NCBI GenBank assembly: GCA_964443325.1
Contig: CAYUCL010000007.1
Location: forward strand, 1-64,000
Length of the DNA: 64,000 nt
Source: DAOUVR01 sp034430535
GTDB lineage: Bacteria > Chloroflexota > Dehalococcoidia > E44-bin15
Direction: 5' to 3'
In this document: positions 24,545-32,628 of the stretch, in pieces
Numbering within the stretch: position 1 is the stretch's first letter
Layout of the letters: each line of letters begins with the position of its first letter
Notes under the pieces: generated by a model
What the model saw: only the letters and a program-made list of their open reading frames with translations
What the model was told of the DNA's origin: nothing
The model's database searches: none
Position numbers and translations under genes: made by a program

Positions 24545-26094
24545 AACATTTCGTTGTCATTGATGCGGGAACACAAAACATAAAGGCTTTTATCTTTGAT
24601 GAGAAAGGGAATGAGGTATATGGCGAGGCATATGCTGTGAGCCCGTATTTTTCTACTCAACCTGATTTTGCTGAGCAGGATGCCGAGGAGTATCTGAGAA
24701 TTACCGAGAGGGTAACGAAGAGTGTGGTGGAAAACTCCCATGTTCCCACAGATGAACTCGCTGCTGTTGCTATTACAACTCACAGAAGCACAATTGTGCC
24801 CGTTGATGAAGATGGCAAACCTGTTCGTCCTGCAATCACCTGGCTTGATGAACGTAAGACAGAGGGACTAAAGCTCCCTGGCGGAGCCCTTCTAGCGCTG
24901 GTGTTTAGAATTAAGAGAATGACTTCTAAGCTTAAGGTGTATCAGAGAAGGTCCAAGTTCAACTGGCTCAGGAGATACGAACCAGAAAGCTACAACAAAA
25001 CTCACATGTTCCTCACTATCTCGTCCTTTATCTTTCATGCGTTAACCAACCAGTTTAAAGACTGCTCCTCCATGATAGTGGGGCTGTTTCCCATCGACCT
25101 GAAGGGACTTCGGTGGCATTCCCAAGAGGTGGTCTTCAAGGTTTTCGGAGTTGAGCGAAAAAAGCTGCCCCATCTTGTCACACCAACCGACATCGCCGGG
25201 ACGGTCTCGGAGGAAGGAGCAAAAAGATTCGGTGTGCCTCAAGGGCTCCCCGTAATCATCGGAGCAGGAGACAAACAATCCGAACTTCTCGGCGCTGGTG
25301 CGATAAGTAACGATATCGCTGAAATCAGCTATGGAACGGCCGCCGTCATCGAAATACTCTCCAGCAAGTATGTCACTGACCCTAACATGGATTTCTTCAC
25401 CTGGGGAGCAGCAATTCCAAACCAGTGGGCACTCGAAGGTTTTTTACCGAAAGGATACTGGATGGTATCCTGGTTTAAAACAGAGTTTTGCAAAGATGAG
25501 GAGGCAGAGGCAGAGAAACTGAGGGTACAACCAGAGGACTTGTTGAACAGGGAAATGGGGGAAATTTCTCCTGGTTCTATGGGCTTGATTCTGCAGCCTT
25601 ACTGGCACCCACTGGAAAACGACCCCCTTTCCAAAGGTGCCATAATAGGATTCTTTGGAGAGCACGGAAAAACGCATATCTACAGGGCAATTGTTGAAGG
25701 CGTTGCCTACGAATTGCGAAGACTGAAGGAGATAATCGAGAAGCATTCAGGAAGCAAAGTGAGGGAGTTGAGAGTTGGTGGGGGAGGCTCAAAAAGCGAC
25801 GAGATCATGCAAATCACCGCTGACATCTTCGGCCTTCCCACAACAAGATTGCATACAAGCAATCTCTCAGCATTGGGTGCCGCAATCGATGCCGCTGTTG
25901 CCTTGAAGATCTATAACAGCTTCGCTGAAGCTGTGGTCAATATGGTAAGAGTAAAGGAGACGTTTACTCCCCGCGAGGAGAGTGCCAAAATCTATGACAG
26001 GTTATTTAATGAAGTGTACAAAAAGATTTATCCTGCACTTTCCCCATTACACTACAAAATTGCTGAAATTACGGGATACCCAAAGATAAGATAA
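24541..26094 (+). CDS. FGGY family carbohydrate kinase (glycerol kinase-like)
   Basis: 517 residues. ATPase-fold kinase with phosphate-1 motif VVIDAGTQNIKAFIFD, a sugar-binding segment ITTHRSTIVPVDEDG followed by ITWLDERKTEG, and adenosine motifs GAGDKQSELLGAG and VGGGGSKSDEIMQITAD. These match the FGGY family; the closest functional model by context is glycerol kinase, but key glycerol-binding residues differ (THRST instead of NQRET), so the substrate may be another polyol. The start overlaps the BON-GlpA gene by 4 bases (ATGA). Confidence 0.88.
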   Translation: MKHFVVIDAGTQNIKAFIFDEKGNEVYGEAYAVSPYFSTQPDFAEQDAEEYLRITERVTKSVVENSHVPTDELAAVAITTHRSTIVPVDEDGKPVRPAITWLDERKTEGLKLPGGALLALVFRIKRMTSKLKVYQRRSKFNWLRRYEPESYNKTHMFLTISSFIFHALTNQFKDCSSMIVGLFPIDLKGLRWHSQEVVFKVFGVERKKLPHLVTPTDIAGTVSEEGAKRFGVPQGLPVIIGAGDKQSELLGAGAISNDIAEISYGTAAVIEILSSKYVTDPNMDFFTWGAAIPNQWALEGFLPKGYWMVSWFKTEFCKDEEAEAEKLRVQPEDLLNREMGEISPGSMGLILQPYWHPLENDPLSKGAIIGFFGEHGKTHIYRAIVEGVAYELRRLKEIIEKHSGSKVRELRVGGGGSKSDEIMQITADIFGLPTTRLHTSNLSALGAAIDAAVALKIYNSFAEAVVNMVRVKETFTPREESAKIYDRLFNEVYKKIYPALSPLHYKIAEITGYPKIR

Positions 26095-26138
26095 CGGCAT
26101 AGATAGGGTATATATTGGCCGTGGAAGCTTGATAAGAG

Positions 26139-27380
26139 ATGCGAATGGAAGCTGACGTAACTGTAATAGGCAGCGGACCTGCTGGGCTTGTTGCCGCACT
26201 CCATGCTTATGAAAGTGGCGCCAAGAATGTTCTTCTGCTTGAAAGAGAGGAGGAACTGGGTGGCATCCTGAAACAATGCATACATAATGGCTTTGGGTTG
26301 GAGCAATTCAAGACAGACTACACCGGTCCTGAGTATGCCGAGCGCCTTATCGAAGAGATAGAGAAGACAAATGTACGATGCTTCTTGAATACAATGGTGA
26401 TCGCCCTTTCGGCAGACAGGACCGTTACAGCAGTAAATCCTGATAGCGGTGTGTTCAAGGTAAAATCAAAAAGCGTTGTGCTTGCTATGGGATGCCGGGA
26501 ACGTCCACGAGGAGGTATTAATATTCCGGGCACTCGCCCTGCCGGAGTATATACCGCGGGAGTAGCTCAAAAATTTGTCAATATCGATGGATATCTTCCT
26601 GGGAAAGAGATCGTTATCCTGGGCTCCGGGGATATCGGACTTATAATGGCGAGGAGGCTCACCCTGGAGGGCGCTCAAGTGAAAGGCGTCTATGAAATAA
26701 TGGATTACCCTGGAGGATTAAAGCGAAATATCGTTCAGTGCCTAAATGATTTCAATATCCCTCTTCATTTATCTCACACAATAACAGAGATACGAGGCAA
26801 CGAACGCGTAGAAGGTGTTGTGGTATCAAGTGTAGACGATAAAATGCAGCCAATCGGAGGTAGTGAACAGTTCATAGCCTGCGATACCTTGCTTCTTTCC
26901 GTAGGATTGATCCCCGAAAATGAGCTATCAAAGGGAGCTGGAATAAAACTTAGCCCAACTACTAATGGACCTATTACCACAGAGACGATGGAAACAGCCA
27001 TGCCGGGAATATTTTCCTGTGGCAATGTCTCAACCGTATTTGACCTGGTGGATTATGTTGCCGAAACTGGCATGACTGCCGGTAGAAACGCCGCAAGATT
27101 TGCAACAGCCAGGAAGACGGAGAGAAACTCTGTTGAGGTAATTCCGGGAAAAAATGTGAGAGTGCTTTTTCCTCAACGATATTCTTTTAAAAACGACCTT
27201 GTTTTGTTTATCAGGCCTGCGAAGCCCATCGAGAGACCAGTGAGCATAGATATTTCCCCTCTTGACATGCATTTTAAGAGATTGTACGCCAGGCCAAACG
27301 AAATGATTAGAGTAAAAGTGCCCAAGGACAGGTTGAAGGACATTACTGAACCCATTGAGGTCAATATAACAGAGAGATAG
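26139..27380 (+). CDS. NAD(P)/FAD-dependent oxidoreductase (GlpB/HcnA-like partner)
   Basis: 413 residues with FAD motif TVIGSGPAGLVAALHAYESGA, the block LGGILKQCIHNGFGL, NAD motif IVILGSGDIGLIMARRL and a late FAD contact PGIFSCGNVSTVFDLVD. This family is regularly paired with GlpA-like dehydrogenases and DUF1667 proteins in Firmicutes and Thermotogota, where it may pass electrons to NAD. It starts 44 bases after the kinase and its stop is one base from the DUF1667 start region. Confidence 0.9.
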   Translation: MRMEADVTVIGSGPAGLVAALHAYESGAKNVLLLEREEELGGILKQCIHNGFGLEQFKTDYTGPEYAERLIEEIEKTNVRCFLNTMVIALSADRTVTAVNPDSGVFKVKSKSVVLAMGCRERPRGGINIPGTRPAGVYTAGVAQKFVNIDGYLPGKEIVILGSGDIGLIMARRLTLEGAQVKGVYEIMDYPGGLKRNIVQCLNDFNIPLHLSHTITEIRGNERVEGVVVSSVDDKMQPIGGSEQFIACDTLLLSVGLIPENELSKGAGIKLSPTTNGPITTETMETAMPGIFSCGNVSTVFDLVDYVAETGMTAGRNAARFATARKTERNSVEVIPGKNVRVLFPQRYSFKNDLVLFIRPAKPIERPVSIDISPLDMHFKRLYARPNEMIRVKVPKDRLKDITEPIEVNITER

Positions 27381-27382
27381 TG

Positions 27383-27772
27383 ATGGACATAGAGAAGAAA
27401 CAGTTTACCTGCGTTATTTGTCCCATTGGATGCGAGATTGAAGTACAGCTTCAGGACAGCGATGTAGTATCAATTGAAGGAAACAAATGCGCAAAAGGGA
27501 AAGAATTCGTGTTGCAGGAATTACAGGAGCCGATGCGTGTGTTAACCACAACGATTCGCATAGAGGGGGCAAAGTGGGCGATGCTTCCTGTTCGCACCGA
27601 TAAAGCGATCCCAAAGCGATTGTTGTTCAGAGCGATTAAAGAACTTCAGGGTATCGAATTGAATGCGCCTGTGCAGATGTCCGATGTCATAATCACGGAT
27701 ATTGCTGGCGCTGATGCAAATATTGTAGCCACCAGAAATATGAAGCGGGAGAACAAAGGCAAGTCCGTTTAG
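27383..27772 (+). CDS. DUF1667 domain-containing protein
   Basis: 129 residues. N-terminal cysteines CVICPIGCEIEV and GNKCAKGKEF match DUF1667, a small protein always found next to the preceding type of flavoprotein in anaerobic glycerol-3-phosphate dehydrogenase clusters. The four cysteines may hold an Fe-S cluster or zinc. ATG at 27383 follows the previous stop by 2 bases. Last gene of the operon that begins at 20331; no hairpin terminator was recognised in the following 180 bases. Confidence 0.92.
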   Translation: MDIEKKQFTCVICPIGCEIEVQLQDSDVVSIEGNKCAKGKEFVLQELQEPMRVLTTTIRIEGAKWAMLPVRTDKAIPKRLLFRAIKELQGIELNAPVQMSDVIITDIAGADANIVATRNMKRENKGKSV

Positions 27773-27960
27773 ATAGATAGGTAACAATCAACGTATCAGG
27801 GGCATCTTCCGCAACCTCTCGCAAACGTTTTATCGAATCGCCCCCCTAACAGTTCGCCAGAAATTTACTTTTAGCAGTACTTTTATCTCAGGCCAGTGTT
27901 TTTTCTTTATGAAGTTAGTGCATTGTGATGCCTTCGGGTAGAAGGAGATGCTATGAGCCT

Positions 27961-28407
27961 TCAGAGCTGGTATATCTTGTCCGCAGTTACTATCGCCTCA
28001 GCGGCCTGTGGCAGCTTTATGGGGGTAATAAAGTCTTCTATGTTGGCTGTGTCTTCTATAGTCGTGCCAGCCTTGTCAATTACGTGGAAGGTACCACATG
28101 ATACAATGGTCACTCCCAGTTTTTCCTTTTCAAACCGGGCCAACTGCTCCAAATTATCTGGCAGGTCTGATGCAGACAGGCCCTCAATTTGGCTGGCAAT
28201 AAGCTCTTTGACTGAACTCTCGATACTAAGCTTGGCCAGCTTTCCCCGCTTAGTCATCTCAATGCCATAGGGCCCGTAATATAGAGTCACATTTTCGATC
28301 TTGGCTACTTGCCTAGCTAGGAAAGCAACTACATAGGCAGCATAGTGATTGTAAGGCTTATCTTTCCCACTATTAACCACAATCAGTAGATTGTTGACTT
28401 CTGGCAT
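27961..28407 (-). CDS. DsrE family protein
   Basis: 148 residues of the DsrE/DsrF-like fold: NNLLIVVNSGKDKPYNHYAAY at the start, VTLYYGPYGIEMTKRG, and GVTIVSCGTFHVIDKAG with the single conserved Cys. Members take part in sulfur relay or act as small peroxiredoxin-like proteins. AAGGAG lies upstream of the ATG. Monocistronic. The 385 bases between it and the flavodoxin gene hold a fragment of the ERCC4 nuclease gene and no other gene I can support. Confidence 0.8.
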   Translation of the reverse strand: MPEVNNLLIVVNSGKDKPYNHYAAYVVAFLARQVAKIENVTLYYGPYGIEMTKRGKLAKLSIESSVKELIASQIEGLSASDLPDNLEQLARFEKEKLGVTIVSCGTFHVIDKAGTTIEDTANIEDFITPIKLPQAAEAIVTADKIYQL

Positions 28408-28611
28408 TTTTCTAGCTCCTTCCTAAAATGTTCTTCGGCCGGTAGCATCCCCTCCCACCTGCATTGTATTGCAGCGCGTAGCCAACTTCAATAGCTGTTA
28501 AAGCTCACTTTTAGTGCCAAGCCAAGGAATTAAAGCAAGCCGGCGACTACGGCTACAAGTGGCAGAGCCATATAAAGATTGAGAGCAACAATCAGCCATA
28601 CAGTTGAGCCG

Positions 28612-28767
28612 TTAGCTCTCCAAATTTTACCTCAAGTTCCATACCGCGGAGAAATAGTGGCGTGTCCACTCATTTGCCACCTTCCGGTTAGAACAGAAGA
28701 CAATCCTTAGATCCGGATGGAGCGCATGAAGCTCGCCGATGGCTCTGGCGCAGAAGCCGGGGGTATA
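28612..28767 (-). pseudogene. Duplicated 3' fragment of the ERCC4 nuclease gene
   Basis: 156 bases copy the end of the gene at 31092-31925 with about 10 differences counted by eye. Read on the minus strand it gives FCARAIGELHALHPDLRIV and so on to AVWNLR, then an in-frame TAA (28627-28629) five codons before the original stop. The rest of the gene is absent. The two copies are direct repeats around a 2.3-kb segment holding a flavodoxin, a SEC-C protein and surE, so that segment could be deleted or duplicated by recombination. Confidence 0.85.
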
Positions 28768-28792
28768 GCAGGAGCAGCCCGCCACAGGCATC

Positions 28793-29518
28793 CTACACCT
28801 GCTTGGCAGCCTCCGCAGGGGCGAGGAACGTGCTGACGGCGTCGAAGTACATGTCGAAGGGCATCATCTCGCGACTGATGGCCTGCAGAGTTTCTTCCTT
28901 AATTGCGCCATCCCTCACAAGCTGACGGCCGGCGTCACGCGCCGCCTCGAAGATATCCTCCACTGGCGCACCCAGATCCTTCATGACGCTAAGCGCTCCA
29001 CCATGAGGCCTGAGCAACGCCCCGGCGTACTCCCTCGATATGTTCTTGCATATGGCTTTCATATGTACGACCATCGGGTCAAAGTTGTCCATCTCCCAGA
29101 ATCCGCAGTTGGATACCAGCACCAGCTTGCCTCGCTTGTACTCTTCACGCAAGGGGTGGCGGTAGTGACCATCGCGCAACTCAAGCGGTCCGTGTATCAG
29201 AGGGAGCACACGGTCGATGAGCATCTTCATTGGGCCTGACATGCCATCCAGGTAGAGCGGGGTGGCCAGAACCACGATATCCGCCTGGCCAATCTTGGGC
29301 ACCAGCCATTGCATATCATCCTTCTGCCAGCACTTACCCGGAGTCTTGTTCCAGCAGATAAAGGCCCCCTGGCATGGCTTGATGTTGAGCTTCTTGGTGT
29401 AGAAAAGCTCAACCTCGGCTCCCACCTCCTTCATTCCTTCGAGAAAAGGCTCGAGGATCAAGTGCGTATTGCCCTTGTCCATCATAATGCTTCCGTTCAC
29501 CGCGACTACCTTGGTCAT
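28793..29518 (-). CDS. Flavodoxin family protein / NADPH-dependent FMN reductase-like
   Basis: 241 residues. MTKVVAVNGSIMMDKGNTH is the FMN-phosphate loop, CQGAFICWNKTPGKCWQKDD carries the cysteine-rich insert of iron-sulfur flavoproteins, and VLATPLYLDGMSGPMKMLIDR is the second flavin loop. It is larger than the paralogue at 18514-19059, with an extra C-terminal helical region ending EAAKQV. GGGGGAACC precedes the ATG. Likely an electron carrier or reductase; partner unknown. Confidence 0.87.
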   Translation of the reverse strand: MTKVVAVNGSIMMDKGNTHLILEPFLEGMKEVGAEVELFYTKKLNIKPCQGAFICWNKTPGKCWQKDDMQWLVPKIGQADIVVLATPLYLDGMSGPMKMLIDRVLPLIHGPLELRDGHYRHPLREEYKRGKLVLVSNCGFWEMDNFDPMVVHMKAICKNISREYAGALLRPHGGALSVMKDLGAPVEDIFEAARDAGRQLVRDGAIKEETLQAISREMMPFDMYFDAVSTFLAPAEAAKQV

Positions 29519-29620
29519 GGTTCCCCCTTTCCATACCAGAATTCACATACCATCGTGAAACCACTCTATGTCTCTTCTGAGACGTTACTCAAGAGGTGAA
29601 CTCACCCTCGCCTACCTGCT

Positions 29621-29791
29621 TCAGGTAGGCTGCCTGCATGCGGAGCTGTGGATGCGAGCGAAGTGCTTCTGGTCTGAGTCATGATGACAGCGCTTGTATT
29701 TCTTCCCACTGCCACACCAGCAAGGTTCATTGCGACCTAGTTGCAGGGCGTATTGAGGAGGACGCTGAGATAGCTTTCTCAGGAAACTCAT
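29621..29791 (-). CDS. SEC-C motif microprotein
   Basis: A 56-residue protein beginning MSFLRKLSQRPPQYALQLG, then RNEPCWCGSGKKYKRCHHD, which is a complete SEC-C zinc-binding motif (C-x-C-x8-C-H) as at the end of SecA. TAGGAGCATCG directly precedes the ATG, giving a good ribosome binding site. The motif occupies almost the whole protein, with a basic N-terminus. In SecA it binds SecB and lipids; small SEC-C proteins are common but mostly uncharacterised. It lies between the flavodoxin and surE, in the same direction. Confidence 0.75.
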   Translation of the reverse strand: MSFLRKLSQRPPQYALQLGRNEPCWCGSGKKYKRCHHDSDQKHFARIHSSACRQPT

Positions 29792-29946
29792 CGATGCTCC
29801 TATTCCTTACCGCTGTTTTATGTAAATTGAATCGGCAGTTGCTCAGATTCGAAGCAGGTGTCTAGCTCACTGGCCAGAGGATAGCACTTCGCTGTCCCAT
29901 GGTCAAGGATGCGTACTCGTACAAGTGACTAGTGACACCTCCTCCT

Positions 29947-30018
29947 TACTCAACTGCCTTTGCCATCTTCTCTGTGTTTCCGCTTCGCGAATCATAAACG
30001 ATCAAAACCTTAGTCATT
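29947..30018 (-). pseudogene. Flavodoxin N-terminal remnant
   Basis: Reads MTKVLIVYDSRSGNTEKMAK then AVE and a TAA stop. The SRSGNTEKMA segment is the phosphate-binding loop of flavodoxins, so this is the start of a flavodoxin gene that now ends after 23 codons. The bases beyond do not continue the fold in any frame I could follow. Probable decayed gene. The rest of 29792-30090 shows nothing else. Confidence 0.55.
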
Positions 30019-30090
30019 GGTAACATCATTTCGTCTCTACCCTGGCCATTTGCCTGGGTCACGACGTCATGCTTATGGAATCAGGGCGGA

Positions 30091-30897
30091 CTATTGGGTG
30101 CCGTCAAACACCTGTCGCAGCAGGTCAGATTCCAGTGTGGGGACTTGTTCGGTAAGCGTTGGTATTGAATCGTGGTCGGTGACGGCCGGGCGCAGTGGGG
30201 TGATGGATATCTGGCCGGCATCGACAGCCCATATGTCGGTGCCTTCGTGGATGCCCAGTTCAACCGCCCTTTGCTCGCTCCATGAGTAGCCATGACGATC
30301 GTTTTGCTGGCTGGCCACCAGCCTAACATAGCTCCTTGATGCAGCCTTCGTGATGGCGATGCCCTTGATTAGTTCTTGAGGAATGTTGGGCACATTAACA
30401 TTCAGGATAGCTCCGTTCTCCATTGTTCCGCTTGCCATGTTCAGCGCCAGCAACTCAGCGACCTTCGATGCGACATCGAAGCACAACTGTGGTGCCTTGC
30501 CCTGGATGGCCAGAGACACCGCCATCGAAGGTATCTGACGATAGTAACCCTGCAGTGTAGCCATGACGGTGCCCGAATAGAGGATATCGGTGCCCATATT
30601 GCCACCGAGGTTGATGCCAGAAACGATGAGGTCAATGTCTCCTTGAGCCAATCGCCACAAACCTAGTATCACGCAGTCGGTAGGGGTTCCCCCTATGGCA
30701 TACGCGCGAACCCCCTCGATGGAGGAGGGTACCTCGACGACACTCATATCACTATGCATCGATACCGATGTGCCTGCTCCACTTCGCTGTGTGTCGGGGG
30801 CTACCACCAGCGTTTCCCCTATGCGGTTCATCGCTTCAGCCAGAGCCCATACGCCGGGCGAATCTATGCCGTCATCGTTGGTAACCAGTATCTTCAC
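30091..30897 (-). CDS. surE: 5'/3'-nucleotidase SurE
   Basis: 268 residues. MKILVTNDDGIDSPGVWAL carries the metal-binding Asp pair, RSGAGTSVSMH and GTPTDCVILGL follow, and VSGINLGGNMGTDILYSGTVMA holds the conserved Asn and the catalytic-site loop of SurE. The enzyme hydrolyses nucleoside monophosphates in the cytoplasm and is linked to survival in stationary phase. GTG start with GGAGGAACTCAG upstream. The usual neighbour pcm is absent here. Confidence 0.95.
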   Translation of the reverse strand: MKILVTNDDGIDSPGVWALAEAMNRIGETLVVAPDTQRSGAGTSVSMHSDMSVVEVPSSIEGVRAYAIGGTPTDCVILGLWRLAQGDIDLIVSGINLGGNMGTDILYSGTVMATLQGYYRQIPSMAVSLAIQGKAPQLCFDVASKVAELLALNMASGTMENGAILNVNVPNIPQELIKGIAITKAASRSYVRLVASQQNDRHGYSWSEQRAVELGIHEGTDIWAVDAGQISITPLRPAVTDHDSIPTLTEQVPTLESDLLRQVFDGTQ

Positions 30898-31091
30898 CTG
30901 AGTTCCTCCACTGAGTCAATATACAATAACCAAGCCATGTTGCTACAAATTATCACACAAAGTACTGTTCTTATCTTAACCTGTCATCGCTGGCTGTCAA
31001 GGCTACTATGAAGACAAAAACACAATTTCGCGCGGCCAGCCCTATGCTGTAGCACCTCAAAGAGGTTCCCTGAAGCCAGAATGTGAAGCCG

Positions 31092-31925
31092 TTAGCTTTC
31101 CAAGCTTTGCCTCAAGTTCCATACGGCGGAGAAATAGTGGCGTGTCCACTCATTTGCCACCTTCCGGTTAGAACAGAAGACAATCCGTAGATCCGGATGG
31201 AGGGCATGAAGCTCGCCGACGGCTCTGGCGCAGAAGCTGGGGGTGTAATGGTGTACCTTCGCAGCGTTCAAGAAGTCGGCATAGGGGGCCTCAATCACCA
31301 GGGCATTGTTCTGATACGTAGCCAACTCTGCCAGCTTCTCATGTAGCACTGGCATCGTATTAAAGTCAGCGAGAAGGTTGTCCAGGGTCTTTCGCTCTAC
31401 AAGGGCGATAATATTGTCTCCATCCATCAGTGCGTAATCACCAATCGGAAGAGGAGCTCGTTCGGTGATAACCTTGGGAAAACGCCACGGATAGCGCTCG
31501 TTGCTGTCAATGTGGACGGTAAACGTGGTGCGGCTGGGATAGGCAACAAGCTTATAGGCAGGTCGGTGCTGCGTCATTGATCTCTGTGTCAGCCAGAATA
31601 TCTGCTCGTGGCTTTCCTTAGGTCGGCTCTTGTAAGGCTTGGTCAAGAAGAGGAAATCGCACCGCTTGTACCGCTTGCGGTTCAGCACGACTGATAGCCG
31701 CCGCCCACGCTCATGAAACGCAACGATGTCAACCCTCTCCAGTTCCTCGATTATCTCATTTGTGTCTGGAGGTTCTTCTTCACGTAGACAGAATATCCTC
31801 TTACCTACTGCCGGCCAGCGATCCTGGGCACGCAGGATAAGCCATGGTTCATCCCCCTTCACAATTTGCAGACGGTAAGGGAAACGGTCACTGGCACACC
31901 GCTGTAGAATCCATGTTCCCTGCAT
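31092..31925 (-). CDS. ERCC4-domain nuclease
   Basis: About 277 residues. The C-terminal half has the XPF/ERCC4 nuclease core: FTVHIDSNERYPWRF, LPIGDYALM and VERKTLDNLLADF, which is the ERK-x3-D catalytic motif. The N-terminal 130 residues are unlike XPF and carry basic, strand-rich sequence. No helicase and no helix-hairpin-helix domain is seen, so it is a stand-alone nuclease, as in some archaeal, phage and bacterial proteins. The ATG at 31925 is chosen for the nearby GGGAG; an ATG at 31958 is possible. Its 3' end is duplicated at 28612-28767. Confidence 0.82.
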   Translation of the reverse strand: MQGTWILQRCASDRFPYRLQIVKGDEPWLILRAQDRWPAVGKRIFCLREEEPPDTNEIIEELERVDIVAFHERGRRLSVVLNRKRYKRCDFLFLTKPYKSRPKESHEQIFWLTQRSMTQHRPAYKLVAYPSRTTFTVHIDSNERYPWRFPKVITERAPLPIGDYALMDGDNIIALVERKTLDNLLADFNTMPVLHEKLAELATYQNNALVIEAPYADFLNAAKVHHYTPSFCARAVGELHALHPDLRIVFCSNRKVANEWTRHYFSAVWNLRQSLES

Positions 31926-32038
31926 CATTCTCCCAATTATGAGTATACCGCAGAACATACCGAATATTGAAGCAAAGGTCCCTTTGAGCTAAGCAGGGTT
32001 AACCATTATGGATTCATACGTTTAGTCCATAACGAACA

Positions 32039-32181
32039 CCTTAATCCGTGGATTCTACTTGAGGACTGAGGGAGTCCTCTCCCTCAGCTCTCGCGAAGGA
32101 ATCCTTCACAGAAGGACCTTCACGCCTCAGAAAAAACCAACTAATAGACGAGTCTTTTGAATCTGGACTCAAGGATTAAGG
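32039..32181 (+). mobile_element. MITE copy 3, complete, with GAACA target duplication
   Basis: 143 bp. Left end CCTTAATCCGTGGATTC; right end complement CCTTAATCCTTGAGTCC. Flanked by the direct repeat GAACA at 32034-32038 and 32182-32186. The first hairpin (CTGAGGGA/TCCCTCAG) is intact; the second has diverged by a short insertion compared with copies 1 and 2. It lies between the ERCC4 gene and a cyclophilin-like pseudogene. Confidence 0.9.
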
Positions 32182-32389
32182 GAACAACTAATCGAATCAT
32201 GCCGCAATAATTCGTCCACCGTTTATTTATTACAATGGCTACCCCCTTTGGCATTGATGCTTGTGCCACCGTCACTGTAGTTGTGTATCGAGCTTTCATG
32301 ATTGTATAATTGCATGCGCGCTGCTATCCCCTAGAAGGGATACGGCACGTTCTGAGGGTGTTTTGTGGAACCATAGGAAACTCCCTCAC

Positions 32390-32628
32390 ATGGTCGGAAT
32401 AATTCGTATCGCAGCAAGTGATATTCAGGTTATCGCTGAGCTCAATGATACCATGACTGCTGAAGCAATCCTGCAGGCCCCGCCAATTAAGGCTCGTGCT
32501 AATCTCTGGGAAGAGGAGATATGCTTTCCCATTCCAGCTAGCCTGGAGCCGGACGAAGGGCAGGAAGTGGTGAAATAGGTGATTTCGGCTATTGTCCACA
32601 GGTTTGCGCTACAGCGCCAGATGCTTAG
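32390..32628 (+). pseudogene. Cyclophilin-like fold protein, frameshifted and truncated
   Basis: The first 62 codons (MVGIIRIAASDIQVIAELND ... EEEICFPIPASLEPDEGQ) match the small cyclophilin-like/DUF3830-type family. A stop follows at 32576-32578, but the next frame continues the family sequence as EIGDFGYCPQVCATAPDA, so one base has been lost near 32571. The usual ending with FFGPTP is missing. The gene is therefore broken twice. Confidence 0.6.
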
